In this document: positions 6,457-12,603 of the stretch, piece after piece
Layout: the number at the start of each line of letters is the position of its first letter
Position numbering within the stretch: the stretch's first letter is position 1
NCBI GenBank assembly: GCA_913020095.1
Contig: CAJWAH010000024.1
Span: 1 to 12,804 of the forward strand
Direction of reading: 5' to 3'
Length of the DNA: 12,804 nucleotides
DNA from: an uncultured Synechococcus sp.
GTDB taxonomy: Bacteria > Cyanobacteriota > Cyanobacteriia > PCC-6307 > Cyanobiaceae
Program-made: the position numbers and the translations under genes
The notes under the pieces: generated by a model
Told to the model about the DNA's origin: nothing
The model's input: the letters and a program-made list of their open reading frames with translations, nothing else
Databases searched by the model: none

Positions 6457-6561
6457 GACCGCTCAAGCCCGCCAGGCAACGCACCAAGATGTGACTGGTT
6501 GTGCCAGTGACCGGGCTGATCTCGCACAATGAAATAACTGATCAACGGTTGTGAGGGCCTT

Positions 6562-6792
6562 TTGACCCAAATAGTCCCGCTGCTCTATCTCACCTGCTTG
6601 GGGCTGCTGCTCTGGCAGGCCTTTCGGGTGATGGGGCGCGGCTTTAGTGCGGCACAGAAATCGGTGCAGCCGCCGGCCAACGTGCACCCCGAACTCTTGG
6701 ATGCCAACGGCCAAATCACCGAAGAGGAACTCCTAACGGTGCGCTTTGAGGCTGAGCCCAGTGCCGACGGGTCCGATGATCACGCAAGCTAG
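6562..6792 (+). CDS. DUF2973 family small membrane protein
   Basis: The 76-residue product has one N-terminal membrane span at about residues 4-23 (IVPLLYLTCLGLLLWQAFRV). A polar region follows, with the block VHPELLDANGQITEEELLTV, which I associate with the cyanobacterial DUF2973 family (HPELLDxxGxxTxExLLxV). The family function is unknown; topology suggests a single-span protein with a soluble tail. The start is TTG at 6562. No ATG lies before the hydrophobic segment, so TTG is needed to keep the span complete. The gene diverges from htrA and is followed 23 bases later by the 134-residue gene on the same strand. Confidence 0.75.
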   Translation: MTQIVPLLYLTCLGLLLWQAFRVMGRGFSAAQKSVQPPANVHPELLDANGQITEEELLTVRFEAEPSADGSDDHAS

Positions 6793-6815
6793 GAAGACAA
6801 GGGAACTCAGTTCAG

Positions 6816-7220
6816 ATGCAGGCAGGAGCTCGCCAAGCCGATCCACGCACCCGGGTGGTGCTCGCTGTTCTTAAGGCCGTCAAGCTGCCTCCTCGCTTTC
6901 GCCTGAAGCTGGTCAAAGATGATCCCGTGCGCCTGGAGCTCACGCTGACCCCGGCTTACGGCAAAGACCCCATCTTGGTGGGCATCGTGGAATCCCAGGA
7001 TCTGGTGGCCCGCCGCGACCGCGAAGGACGCATCCCCCGTGATCTGCAAGGCACCTGGGATTGGACGGTGCGGCACGGCAAGGTGTCGACCGGCGGCTGG
7101 AACCCCTATCTCAAAGAAGCCCTGCAAACCATGTTTGAAACAGGGCTCCCGGCGATTGTTTACGAAGAAACCACCGGCGAGGCGTACCACCCAGTGGACG
7201 GCACCCGCCACGTGCGCTGA
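6816..7220 (+). CDS. Conserved-looking 134-residue protein, unknown function
   Basis: The soluble 134-residue protein begins with a basic segment (RTRVVLAVLKAVKLPPRFRL). Then come beta-rich stretches (VRLELTLTPAYG, ILVGIVESQDLVARRD) and a C-terminal region with LQGTWDWTVRHGKVSTGGWN and a helix LKEALQTMFETGLPAIVYEE. No signal peptide, membrane span or catalytic motif is recognised. I cannot name a family. ATG at 6816 follows a purine-rich stretch (AGGAAGACAAGGGA) about 10-25 bases upstream, and the DUF2973 gene ends 23 bases before it, so the two are likely co-transcribed. Balanced codon use and domain-like composition make it a real gene. Confidence 0.7.
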   Translation: MQAGARQADPRTRVVLAVLKAVKLPPRFRLKLVKDDPVRLELTLTPAYGKDPILVGIVESQDLVARRDREGRIPRDLQGTWDWTVRHGKVSTGGWNPYLKEALQTMFETGLPAIVYEETTGEAYHPVDGTRHVR

Positions 7221-7330
7221 GGCGCAGAAATGTTGCGCATTCCAACCATTTGAAACGGGGTGCGAACAGCTACGGCACCAGCCACACACAGGCGCTACAA
7301 CGGATTCATTGCGACCTTTAGGTTCTCTTT

Positions 7331-7432
7331 ATGTTTTCCGTCGCTGCTGGAGGGGGCTTAATTCGCCTCCTTGCCGCTTTGGGCCTCCTGAGCTCAGCGG
7401 TTTTTGCCCTGGCGTTGTCGATCGCCGGCTGA
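7331..7432 (+). CDS. Possible 33-residue hydrophobic mini-protein
   Basis: ATG at 7331 opens a 33-residue frame ending in TGA at 7430-7432. It reads MFSVAAGGG, then a hydrophobic stretch LIRLLAALGLLSSAVFALAL, then SIAG: one possible membrane span. It overlaps the 3' end of the SemiSWEET gene on the opposite strand by 39 bases. Cyanobacteria encode many photosynthetic subunits of this size, but I could not match it to PetL, PetM, PetN, PsbM, PsbX, PsaM or similar. Ala/Leu-rich frames arise by chance in GC-rich DNA, so this is tentative. Confidence 0.25.
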   Translation: MFSVAAGGGLIRLLAALGLLSSAVFALALSIAG

Positions 7433-7693
7433 AGACAGGCTCGCCCTCACTTTTCTCTCCAAGACCGCTGCTGCTGGCAGCAAGGTCACAACATTGGCCC
7501 AAAAAACGGGCCAGTCTTGAACCCACAATCCATAGACCGCCCAGGCACTGACGCCTGAGGTGAAGAGCAGATACATCCGCAGCGAGATCCCTGCGGTTTC
7601 ATTGGTGCGCAAGGTTTTCAAGGCTTGCGGGAAGAAACTGCTGGTGGTCAGGGCTGCTGCCGTAAAGCCCAACCACTGGGCGCTGTCGCTCAC
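7394..7693 (-). CDS. SemiSWEET-family (PQ-loop/MtN3) sugar transporter
   Basis: From GTG at 7691-7693 the protein has 99 residues and three predicted membrane spans (about 6-23, 40-57, 62-80), the SemiSWEET plan. These proteins dimerise to form a facilitative mono- or disaccharide pore in the inner membrane. The PQ motif FFPQALKTLRTNETAGISL (residues 20-38) lies at the end of span 1. Trp51 in GVSAWAVYG and Asn67 in FWANVV match the sugar-contacting Trp and Asn of characterised SemiSWEETs. The GTG overlaps the TGA of the upstream HAD gene (GTGA), so the two are translationally coupled; a longer start inside the HAD gene gives Arg-rich shadow sequence and is rejected. The C-terminal 18 residues are polar. 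Substrate is not predictable. Confidence 0.82.
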   Translation of the reverse strand: MSDSAQWLGFTAAALTTSSFFPQALKTLRTNETAGISLRMYLLFTSGVSAWAVYGLWVQDWPVFWANVVTLLPAAAVLERKVRASLSSAGDRQRQGKNR

Positions 7694-8487
7694 GACGCCC
7701 CTTGAGCGAGCAGTGAGCCAAAGCCGAAATACTCCAGGCCTTCGAGGATGCCGCTGCAACCAGCGCCGTTGGCCAGGTAGGTGTTGGGCAATTGGGGCAG
7801 CCACTCCAGCAGCGGAGCTTCGGCGTTGCCCACCATCACACCGGCATAACCGGTTTGAAACAGACCCAAGTCATTGAGGGTGTCACCGGCTACGACCACA
7901 GGCACCTGCTGCATTTCCAATAACTCCAGCACGCGCTGCAGCGTGGTGCCCTTGTTCACTCCTGGGGGGAGGACATCGAGATAGCGACCGTCGGAGAACA
8001 CACAATCCACCCCCTCCTGGCGCAGCCGTTGCATCAACTCCGGATCCAGCAGCTCTGGATCGGCATCAAAAGCGTGGCGCCGCTCGACACACACGGGCTG
8101 CGGAGACAAACCCGGCTGCCCTTGCGTGAGCGCCAACACCCGCTCGGCAAAGGGTTGCCACTGCCGTTCGATGTCATCCACCACCAACGGCACCAGCTCG
8201 AGGCTGTCGCCGCAAGCCACCGTGCAGCCCACATCACTGATCACCAGGTGGGGCTGCCTGAGCAGAGCATGCTCAGGCGCCTGAAACAGCTCAGCCACCG
8301 AACGGCGTTCACGGCCCGTGGCAAAGATGTGCAGCACCTGCTCGCGGCAAGCACTCAGCCAGCGATAGAGGCGTCGACGATCCGCTGGCTCGCCGGCCAG
8401 CAAGGTGCCATCGAGATCGGTGACCAGCACCAGCTCAGGGGCACTGGGCAAGGGCGTCTGGACTTGCGCCTGAAACTGTGCCCGCAT
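7690..8487 (-). CDS. HAD-IIB family sugar-phosphate phosphatase-like protein
   Basis: This is a HAD-superfamily hydrolase with the C2-cap arrangement of the sucrose-phosphate-phosphatase/Cof group. Numbering from the upstream TTG at 8523, motif I is LVLVTDLDGTLL (Asp36, Asp38), motif II is in FATGR (68-71), motif III is Lys191 in VNKGTTLQRVL, and motif IV is GDTLNDLGLF (Asp214, Asp218). All catalytic residues are present. Likely substrates are phosphorylated sugars or glycosides such as sucrose-6F-phosphate or glucosyl-3-phosphoglycerate. That is a family-level inference strengthened by the coupled SemiSWEET gene. The ATG at 8485-8487 (265 residues) is preferred; TTG 8523 would add MGLLRQGLAGPL. 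No glycosyltransferase partner is in the window. It is divergent from hli. Confidence 0.8.
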   Translation of the reverse strand: MRAQFQAQVQTPLPSAPELVLVTDLDGTLLAGEPADRRRLYRWLSACREQVLHIFATGRERRSVAELFQAPEHALLRQPHLVISDVGCTVACGDSLELVPLVVDDIERQWQPFAERVLALTQGQPGLSPQPVCVERRHAFDADPELLDPELMQRLRQEGVDCVFSDGRYLDVLPPGVNKGTTLQRVLELLEMQQVPVVVAGDTLNDLGLFQTGYAGVMVGNAEAPLLEWLPQLPNTYLANGAGCSGILEGLEYFGFGSLLAQGAS

Positions 8488-8575
8488 CAATGGCCCCGCC
8501 AAACCCTGCCTCAGTAGGCCCAAGCTGCAAACCTGTCAATGGCGAGCAATCACACCTTTTTGTCACGTACAGCAC

Positions 8576-8605
8576 TTTCAATAAAGCTCAATCATTCGTT
8601 ACACT
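8576..8605 (+). promoter_or_regulatory. Candidate hli promoter
   Basis: TACACT at 8600-8605 resembles a -10 hexamer, with TTTCAA at 8576-8581 a weak -35 match at an 18-base spacing. This places a start of transcription about 17-20 bases before the hli ATG. GTTACACT (8598-8605) also matches one half of the cyanobacterial HLR1 element (G/T-TTACA-W-W) bound by RpaB, except for one position. The second half-repeat is not evident. Confidence 0.35.
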
Positions 8606-8629
8606 TGGCAAAGACAACACCTTTTAGCC

Positions 8630-8776
8630 ATGTCCGAAACCAACGCCACCCGCTTCGGCTTCGTGAACTTCGCTGAAACCTGGAATGGCCGCCTGGCCAT
8701 GATGGGTTTCGTGATCGGTCTGGGCACCGAACTGCTGACCGGCCAGGGCATCCTGTCCCAGCTGGGCCTCGGCTGA
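8630..8776 (+). CDS. hli: High-light-inducible chlorophyll-binding protein (Hli/HLIP)
   Basis: The 48-residue product is a one-helix member of the light-harvesting-like superfamily. The chlorophyll-binding motif is FAETWNGRLAMMGFVIGLGT (residues 14-33): Glu16, Asn19 and Arg21 form the ExxNxR ligand and salt-bridge set within the single thylakoid span. The short polar N-terminus (MSETNATRFGFV) and the C-terminal GQGILSQLGLG are typical of picocyanobacterial Hli proteins, which bind chlorophyll and carotenoid and dissipate excess energy during high light or other stress. The ATG at 8630 lies 24 bases after a -10-like TACACT, and a strong terminator follows 21 bases after the stop. It is a monocistronic gene. 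The numbered paralogue cannot be set. Confidence 0.95.
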   Translation: MSETNATRFGFVNFAETWNGRLAMMGFVIGLGTELLTGQGILSQLGLG

Positions 8777-8797
8777 AGCTTCTAGAAGTCATCAAAG

Positions 8798-8824
8798 AAG
8801 GGGGGCCTCGGCCCTCCTTTTTTT
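8798..8824 (+). terminator. Rho-independent terminator of hli
   Basis: AAGGGGGGCC (8798-8807) pairs with GGCCCTCCTT (8810-8819), with one G-U pair, across a tight TC or CTCG loop. It is followed by a seven-T run ending at 8824. It is the clearest intrinsic terminator of the plus-strand genes. Confidence 0.88.
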
Positions 8825-8860
8825 GTGCCCTTTTAAGGTGAGCATTGCTCTGCCTGCTGC

Positions 8861-9034
8861 GTGAAGCTGTTTGTTGACAATCGCCGCGACGGCTCACGCC
8901 TGTTGAGCAGCGCCCTGGCCTTCAGCTTCGTAGGTCTGATCCGCATCGACACCAGCTGGGGGAAAGTGTTGTTTGTTGCCGCTGGCGCCCTGAGCCTGTG
9001 GTGGTGGCTCTGTTACCGCAAGCTCACCCAGTAA
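8861..9034 (+). CDS. 57-residue membrane protein upstream of xseA
   Basis: The frame from GTG 8861 to TAA 9032-9034 encodes 57 residues. A polar N-terminus (MKLFVDNRRDGSRLL) is followed by a hydrophobic stretch SSALAFSFVGLIRI, a break at DTSWGK, and a second hydrophobic stretch VLFVAAGALSLWWWLCYRK. This fits a two-span helical hairpin. Its stop overlaps the xseA start as TAATG, so it is translationally coupled to exonuclease VII. No other GTG or TTG upstream is in frame, and no strong ribosome-binding site is seen. I do not recognise a family. The Trp-rich second span and coupling support it being real. Confidence 0.6.
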   Translation: MKLFVDNRRDGSRLLSSALAFSFVGLIRIDTSWGKVLFVAAGALSLWWWLCYRKLTQ

Positions 9035-10188
9035 TGGAGCTGCCCGCTTACAGCGTTAGCGAGCTCAATGAAGCCATTGGTGTGTTGCTGGAGCGGGGCT
9101 TTGCTCCTCGCTTTTTGGTCGATGGCGCCGTAATTAAGCCCGTTCTGAAAAAAGGCCATCTCTGGTTCAGCCTCAGCGATGGAGATGCCTCGATCCAAGC
9201 TGTGGCCTGGGCCTCAACGGTGGCCCGGCTCAGCTTTCGCCCCACCGATGGCGACGGTGTTCGCGTTGTTGGCAAGCTGAATTTTTGGGGTGCACGCGCC
9301 AGCTTGAGCGTGCAAGCCCTCGACATCCGCCCCAGCCTGTCGACGGTGCTGCGCCGCTTTGAGCAGGTGAAGCAGCAGCTCGAGAGCGAAGGCTTGCTGG
9401 ATCCAGCCCTGAGGCGACCGCTGCCGCAGCGCCCAAGCTGCATTGCCATCCTTACCAGCGTTCCCAGCTCAGCCCTGGCCGATTTGCTGCGCACCGCCAA
9501 ACAGCGCTGGCCCGCTTGCCACTTGCGGGTGGTGCCGATCCCAGTGCAAGGCGATGTGGAGGAGCGGATCTGCGCGGTGTTTGATCAGCTGGAAACCCAG
9601 TGGCAAAGTCTTGGCATTGAAGCGGTGGTGCTCGCCAGAGGCGGAGGCAGCCGCGAAGACCTCAGCGTCTTTGACGGCGAACAGTTAGCCCGGGCCCTGT
9701 TGCGCTGCCCGGTGCCCGTGGTGAGTGGCATCGGCCACGAAGACGATGTGACGATCGCTGATCTCGCCGCTGACTACCGGGCCGCCACGCCCACTGCCGC
9801 GATGGTGGCGCTGCTGCCCGATCGCGAGCAGGAGCAACGGCTGCTGGAGGAGCGCGGACGCCATTGGCGCAGCAGCATCCAACAGCGGTTGGAGCGGGAA
9901 TTAAGACAGTGGGAGCCAGAGCTGAGGCAACAACAACGGCGCGCTCTGCTGCAGCGCAACTTGGAGAAACGGCAGTGGCAGTTGCAGAGCCAGAGGCAAT
10001 TGCTCGCGGCGCTCTCGCCGCAACGCTTGCTGCAACGGGGGTACTGCTTGCTGCGCAGCAGCGAAGGCCAACTGCTGCGTGATGGCAGCACACTCAGCGC
10101 CGGCGATGCCGTCGAAGCCCAATTACACCAGGGCGTTCTGTCGTTAACGGTGCAGACGTGGCAACCTGAAACCAGTGAGGTGAGCTGA
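9034..10188 (+). CDS. xseA: Exodeoxyribonuclease VII large subunit
   Basis: XseA is the catalytic subunit of ExoVII, which degrades single-stranded DNA from both ends in repair and recombination. From ATG 9034 the protein has 384 residues, slightly short of the usual 400-450. Residues 1-100 form the OB-fold DNA-binding domain (GHLWFSLSDGDASIQAV at 41-57). The catalytic core carries AILTSVPSSALADLL (138-152), the family signature ARGGGSREDLSVFDGE (201-216), and VSGIGHEDDVTIADLAADYR (230-249) followed by AATPTAA. A Gln/Arg/Leu-rich coiled region follows at about 265-340, as expected for binding XseB. The ATG overlaps the previous stop (TAATG), and the stop overlaps xseB (TGATG). A longer frame starting at 8998 gives an uninformative 12-residue extension. 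Confidence 0.95.
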   Translation: MELPAYSVSELNEAIGVLLERGFAPRFLVDGAVIKPVLKKGHLWFSLSDGDASIQAVAWASTVARLSFRPTDGDGVRVVGKLNFWGARASLSVQALDIRPSLSTVLRRFEQVKQQLESEGLLDPALRRPLPQRPSCIAILTSVPSSALADLLRTAKQRWPACHLRVVPIPVQGDVEERICAVFDQLETQWQSLGIEAVVLARGGGSREDLSVFDGEQLARALLRCPVPVVSGIGHEDDVTIADLAADYRAATPTAAMVALLPDREQEQRLLEERGRHWRSSIQQRLERELRQWEPELRQQQRRALLQRNLEKRQWQLQSQRQLLAALSPQRLLQRGYCLLRSSEGQLLRDGSTLSAGDAVEAQLHQGVLSLTVQTWQPETSEVS

Positions 10189-10445
10189 TGGCAGCCAAAG
10201 CCAAGCGCCAAGCCGATCAAGGCCTCAAAGACCTCAGCTACAGCCAAGCGCAGGAGCAGCTTGAACAGGCCTTAGCGCAGCTGCAATCAGACACTCTGCC
10301 CTTGGAGGAGTTACCCCAGCTGTACGCCCAAGCCGTGGCACTCGAGAACCATTGCCGCCAAAAACTGGAGCAGGTGAGCCAGGACATTCAAAAACTTGAT
10401 CCCGATGGCATCAGCCTGAGTGCTTGGTCAGAGGAGGAAGGATGA
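10188..10445 (+). CDS. xseB: Exodeoxyribonuclease VII small subunit
   Basis: XseB is the small helical subunit that decorates the XseA coiled coil. The 85-residue product has the family core LSYSQAQEQLEQALAQLQSD, then TLPLEELPQLYAQAVALENH and CRQKLEQVSQDIQKLD: two antiparallel helices. A basic N-terminal extension (AAKAKRQADQGLKD) precedes it. The ATG overlaps the xseA stop (TGATG), and the TGA overlaps the next gene (ATGA), so translation is coupled on both sides. Length and position directly after xseA make this secure. Confidence 0.93.
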   Translation: MAAKAKRQADQGLKDLSYSQAQEQLEQALAQLQSDTLPLEELPQLYAQAVALENHCRQKLEQVSQDIQKLDPDGISLSAWSEEEG

Positions 10446-10792
10446 ACGGCAGCCAAGGCAGACAACTGATCTATCTGCTGCTGACCATCAGCGGCACGGT
10501 GCTGACGCAACGGGCCAACTGGCAATTCATCCAGGAGAACGGCGGCTTTGCCCTCGGTGAATTCATTGCCCAAGCCGGCGCCACCGCTGCCGGGCAATCC
10601 CTGAGCTGGGATTTGGTGATTGGGGCCACCGCCGGTGTGATGGCGATGATCGTGGAGGGGCGCAGGCTGCAGATGCGGCATCTGCAGTGGCCTGTACTGG
10701 CTTCAATGCTGATTGCTTTTGCTGCCGGTGCTCCGCTGTTTTTGCTGATGCGGGAGCGCCACCTGCAGCAACTCGACAACGCCAATGGCTAG
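10442..10792 (+). CDS. DUF2834-like membrane protein
   Basis: From ATG 10442 the product has 116 residues and three likely membrane spans. The first is near LIYLLLTISGTVLT. The second is DLVIGATAGVMAMIVEGRRL (about residues 58-77). The third is VLASMLIAFAAGAPLFLLMR. The pattern of a span, then NWQFIQENGG, a central D-L-x-I span ending in EGRRL, and a final span ending PLFLLMRER fits my recollection of DUF2834, a bacterial membrane family of unknown function. The start codon overlaps the xseB stop as ATGA, so it is co-translated with exonuclease VII. It overlaps the EcsC gene at its 3' end by eight bases. A GTG at 10424 is a longer but less likely start. Confidence 0.7.
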   Translation: MNGSQGRQLIYLLLTISGTVLTQRANWQFIQENGGFALGEFIAQAGATAAGQSLSWDLVIGATAGVMAMIVEGRRLQMRHLQWPVLASMLIAFAAGAPLFLLMRERHLQQLDNANG

Positions 10793-11492
10793 GAGCAGGC
10801 CAGCACCCAATTTGATGGCAGAACTGCTGGATCTGCCAGTGGTGTCAGCAGGGCTACGCACCGCCCAAAGCCAAGGGGTGCACTGGGGCCGGCAATTGCT
10901 GGAGCAACACACCGAACTGGGCCGTGATGGCATGGTCGAGCATGCCATTCGCCGGGCCATGTGGCGCACCGCCGGCACCGGAGCGCTGGCAGGGCTTGGC
11001 GGAGTGTTGACCCTGCCGGCTGGCGGCGGGGATTTGCTCTATTTCCTCTACGCCGAAATTGAGCTCTCGGCAGCGATTTTCACGGTGTTTGGCGTCGAGC
11101 TCGACGACGAACAACATCGGCCGATTCTGCTTGCAGCAGCCATGGGCTTGGGCGTCAATGAAATGGTGCGGTTGATTGGCAGCCGCCTGGGTGAGCGCGC
11201 CGCTCGTCAGTTGCTGCTTCAGCTATCGCGAGAAGCCAGCCAGATGCTGCAACGGCTGGTGGGGCAGCGGCTGGTAACCCATTTGGCGCGCCGCGGCTGG
11301 CTCGGCCTGGGGCGCTTGGTTCCGCTCACCGGTGCGTTGGTGGGCGGAAGTTTGAATGCCGTGCTCATTCGAACTGCCGGGGAAGCGATGCGGCACACCG
11401 CACGGGAATACAAACGCTTTCTCGATGAGCATGGCCGCGTTGACCCGGTCGATGTTGTGGTTCTCGATATCAACGCAGATACTGCGGGCTAG
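10785..11492 (+). CDS. EcsC family protein
   Basis: The 235-residue product resembles the EcsC family, found fused or unlinked to the Bacillus EcsAB transporter and of uncertain biochemical role. A glycine/leucine-rich hydrophobic block, TGALAGLGGVLTLPAGGGDL (about 63-82), runs on into LYFLYAEIELSAAIFTVFG. Further hydrophobic stretches are ILLAAAMGLGVNEMVRLI and GRLVPLTGALVGGSLNAVLI, and the C-terminus is charged (EYKRFLDEHGRVDP). The amphipathic Gly-rich helices suggest membrane association. It begins inside the last codons of the DUF2834 gene and closes the xseAB run. Its TAG overlaps the TAG of the opposing YihY gene at a shared CTAG. Confidence 0.75.
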   Translation: MARSRPAPNLMAELLDLPVVSAGLRTAQSQGVHWGRQLLEQHTELGRDGMVEHAIRRAMWRTAGTGALAGLGGVLTLPAGGGDLLYFLYAEIELSAAIFTVFGVELDDEQHRPILLAAAMGLGVNEMVRLIGSRLGERAARQLLLQLSREASQMLQRLVGQRLVTHLARRGWLGLGRLVPLTGALVGGSLNAVLIRTAGEAMRHTAREYKRFLDEHGRVDPVDVVVLDINADTAG

Positions 11493-12421
11493 AGATCAGC
11501 CTCAGCAGATTCAATATCATTGGCTAACAACAACTGCGGCTGGCGGCGCTGCGTTAATGCAACAGTCCAGGCCATCCCGAAATACAAAATCAGGCCCAGC
11601 AACCAAATCCACAGCGTGAGCAGAATAATTCCACCCACCAGGCCATAGGCCAAAAAGCGCGAGCCAGCCCAGACCAAAGCCCTTCCTAGCAAAGGGTTCA
11701 CCAGGGTGAGCCCGGTGGCCACAAGCAGGGATCCTTGCCACAGCAAATCAAGCCGGGGGCGGCGACTGGGCAGATAAGAAAACAGCAACATCGTGGCAAT
11801 CACCACGCCCAACCAACTACCAAACACAGAAATCAAGGTGCGGGCAGGCACCTCCCAGGGCTGCGGCAGCCAGGGGGAAAGCGAACCCAAACTCGACCAC
11901 ATCGACGACCAAAGCAGGCGAAAGGGCGTGGTGATTTGGTTAATTAACAGCACCAAAGTCAGCAGCAATGCAGCTCCAATGGCCTTGAGGCGTTGAAACG
12001 ACCAGCGGCGAAGATGCCAATGCCAAGATTGATCACCAGCATCGGGCAACCCCAATCCATACCAAAGACGATCCGCCCCGCGCTGCAACGACAACGTGGC
12101 ATTACTGGCACTAAAAATCAGCACCAAACCACCAACTTGCTCAGCCACCTGACCTTGATTCACCAAACGCTGCAAGATTCCCTCCATCACTTCCAAACCA
12201 CCGGGCGGCAGAGCACCAGCGGCTACCGCCAATAATTGATCACTCGCACCATCAACTTGCCCGAATAAACGTGCACCAACACCCAGGCACACCAACAAGA
12301 AAGGGAAAAAAGATTGGAGACTATGGAACGCAAAAGCCGCGCTCAGATCAACACAGCCATGGCGATTCCACACCTGACAAGCAAGCTGTAATTGATGTCT
12401 GGCGCGTTGAAGCAAGCTCAT
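11489..12421 (-). CDS. YihY/virulence factor BrkB family membrane protein
   Basis: From ATG at 12419-12421 the protein has 310 residues and about six membrane spans, the plan of the YihY/BrkB family (once mis-called ribonuclease BN). Family features include a first-span region with AFAFHSLQSFFPFLLVCLGV, a central segment with SASNATLSLQRGADRLWYGL, and later spans around RLKAIGAALLLTLVLLINQI, LGVVIATMLLFSYLPSRRP and GLVGGIILLTLWIWLLGLIL. The C-terminus is polar. Function is unknown. A longer frame back to 12508 would run through the rRNA terminator and 5S rRNA and is rejected. It lies just 12 bases past the terminator T-run on the same strand and overlaps ecsC tail-to-tail. Confidence 0.88.
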   Translation of the reverse strand: MSLLQRARHQLQLACQVWNRHGCVDLSAAFAFHSLQSFFPFLLVCLGVGARLFGQVDGASDQLLAVAAGALPPGGLEVMEGILQRLVNQGQVAEQVGGLVLIFSASNATLSLQRGADRLWYGLGLPDAGDQSWHWHLRRWSFQRLKAIGAALLLTLVLLINQITTPFRLLWSSMWSSLGSLSPWLPQPWEVPARTLISVFGSWLGVVIATMLLFSYLPSRRPRLDLLWQGSLLVATGLTLVNPLLGRALVWAGSRFLAYGLVGGIILLTLWIWLLGLILYFGMAWTVALTQRRQPQLLLANDIESAEADL

Positions 12422-12433
12422 GCGATTAGACAC

Positions 12434-12464
12434 AAAAAAAGCCACCCCGTCACGGGATGGCTTT
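12434..12464 (-). terminator. Rho-independent terminator of the rRNA operon
   Basis: Read on the minus strand, AAAGCCATCCCG-TGA-CGGGGTGGCTTT forms a 12-base-pair stem with one U-G wobble, followed by a run of seven T. It begins 21 bases past the predicted 5S 3' end, as expected for the end of an rrn transcript. Confidence 0.93.
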
Positions 12465-12485
12465 GATGAAATAACGGAAATTTTT

Positions 12486-12603
12486 ACCTGGCATTGAGCT
12501 ATTTTCACGGGGGGCCACCCCCCAACTATCGTCGCCGCTGCAGCGTTTCACAACCGAGTTCGAGATGGATCGGTGTGGGACCACTGCGCCATGAACACCA
12601 GGA
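12486..12603 (-). rRNA. rrf: 5S ribosomal RNA
   Basis: On the minus strand the gene begins TCCTGGTGTTCATGGCGCAG and ends near GCTCAATGCCAGGT. The terminal TCCTGG and CCAGG(T) pair to form helix I. The conserved loop CCATCTCGAACTCGG, close to the universal CCATCCCGAACTC, is present, as is ACGATAG in the 3' half. The length of about 118 bases is normal for cyanobacterial 5S. It lies about 95 bases after the 23S 3' end and is followed by an intrinsic terminator. Ends are set by helix pairing and could be off by one or two bases. Confidence 0.95.

Noticed and set aside
7039..7551. Plus-strand 170-residue open frame
   Set aside because: It is Pro/Arg/Cys-rich and overlaps the well-formed 134-residue gene in another frame and the SemiSWEET gene on the opposite strand.
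7694..7804. N-terminal extension of the SemiSWEET gene inside the HAD gene
   Set aside because: The added 37 residues are Arg/Pro-rich shadow sequence, and the GTG overlapping the HAD stop gives the usual family length.
9662..10247. Minus-strand open frames opposite xseA
   Set aside because: Ala/Arg/Ser-rich shadow frames over a clear exonuclease VII gene.
12422..12508. N-terminal extension of the YihY gene
   Set aside because: The extension would translate through the rRNA terminator and into the 5S 3' end; the ATG at 12421 starts the family-like sequence.
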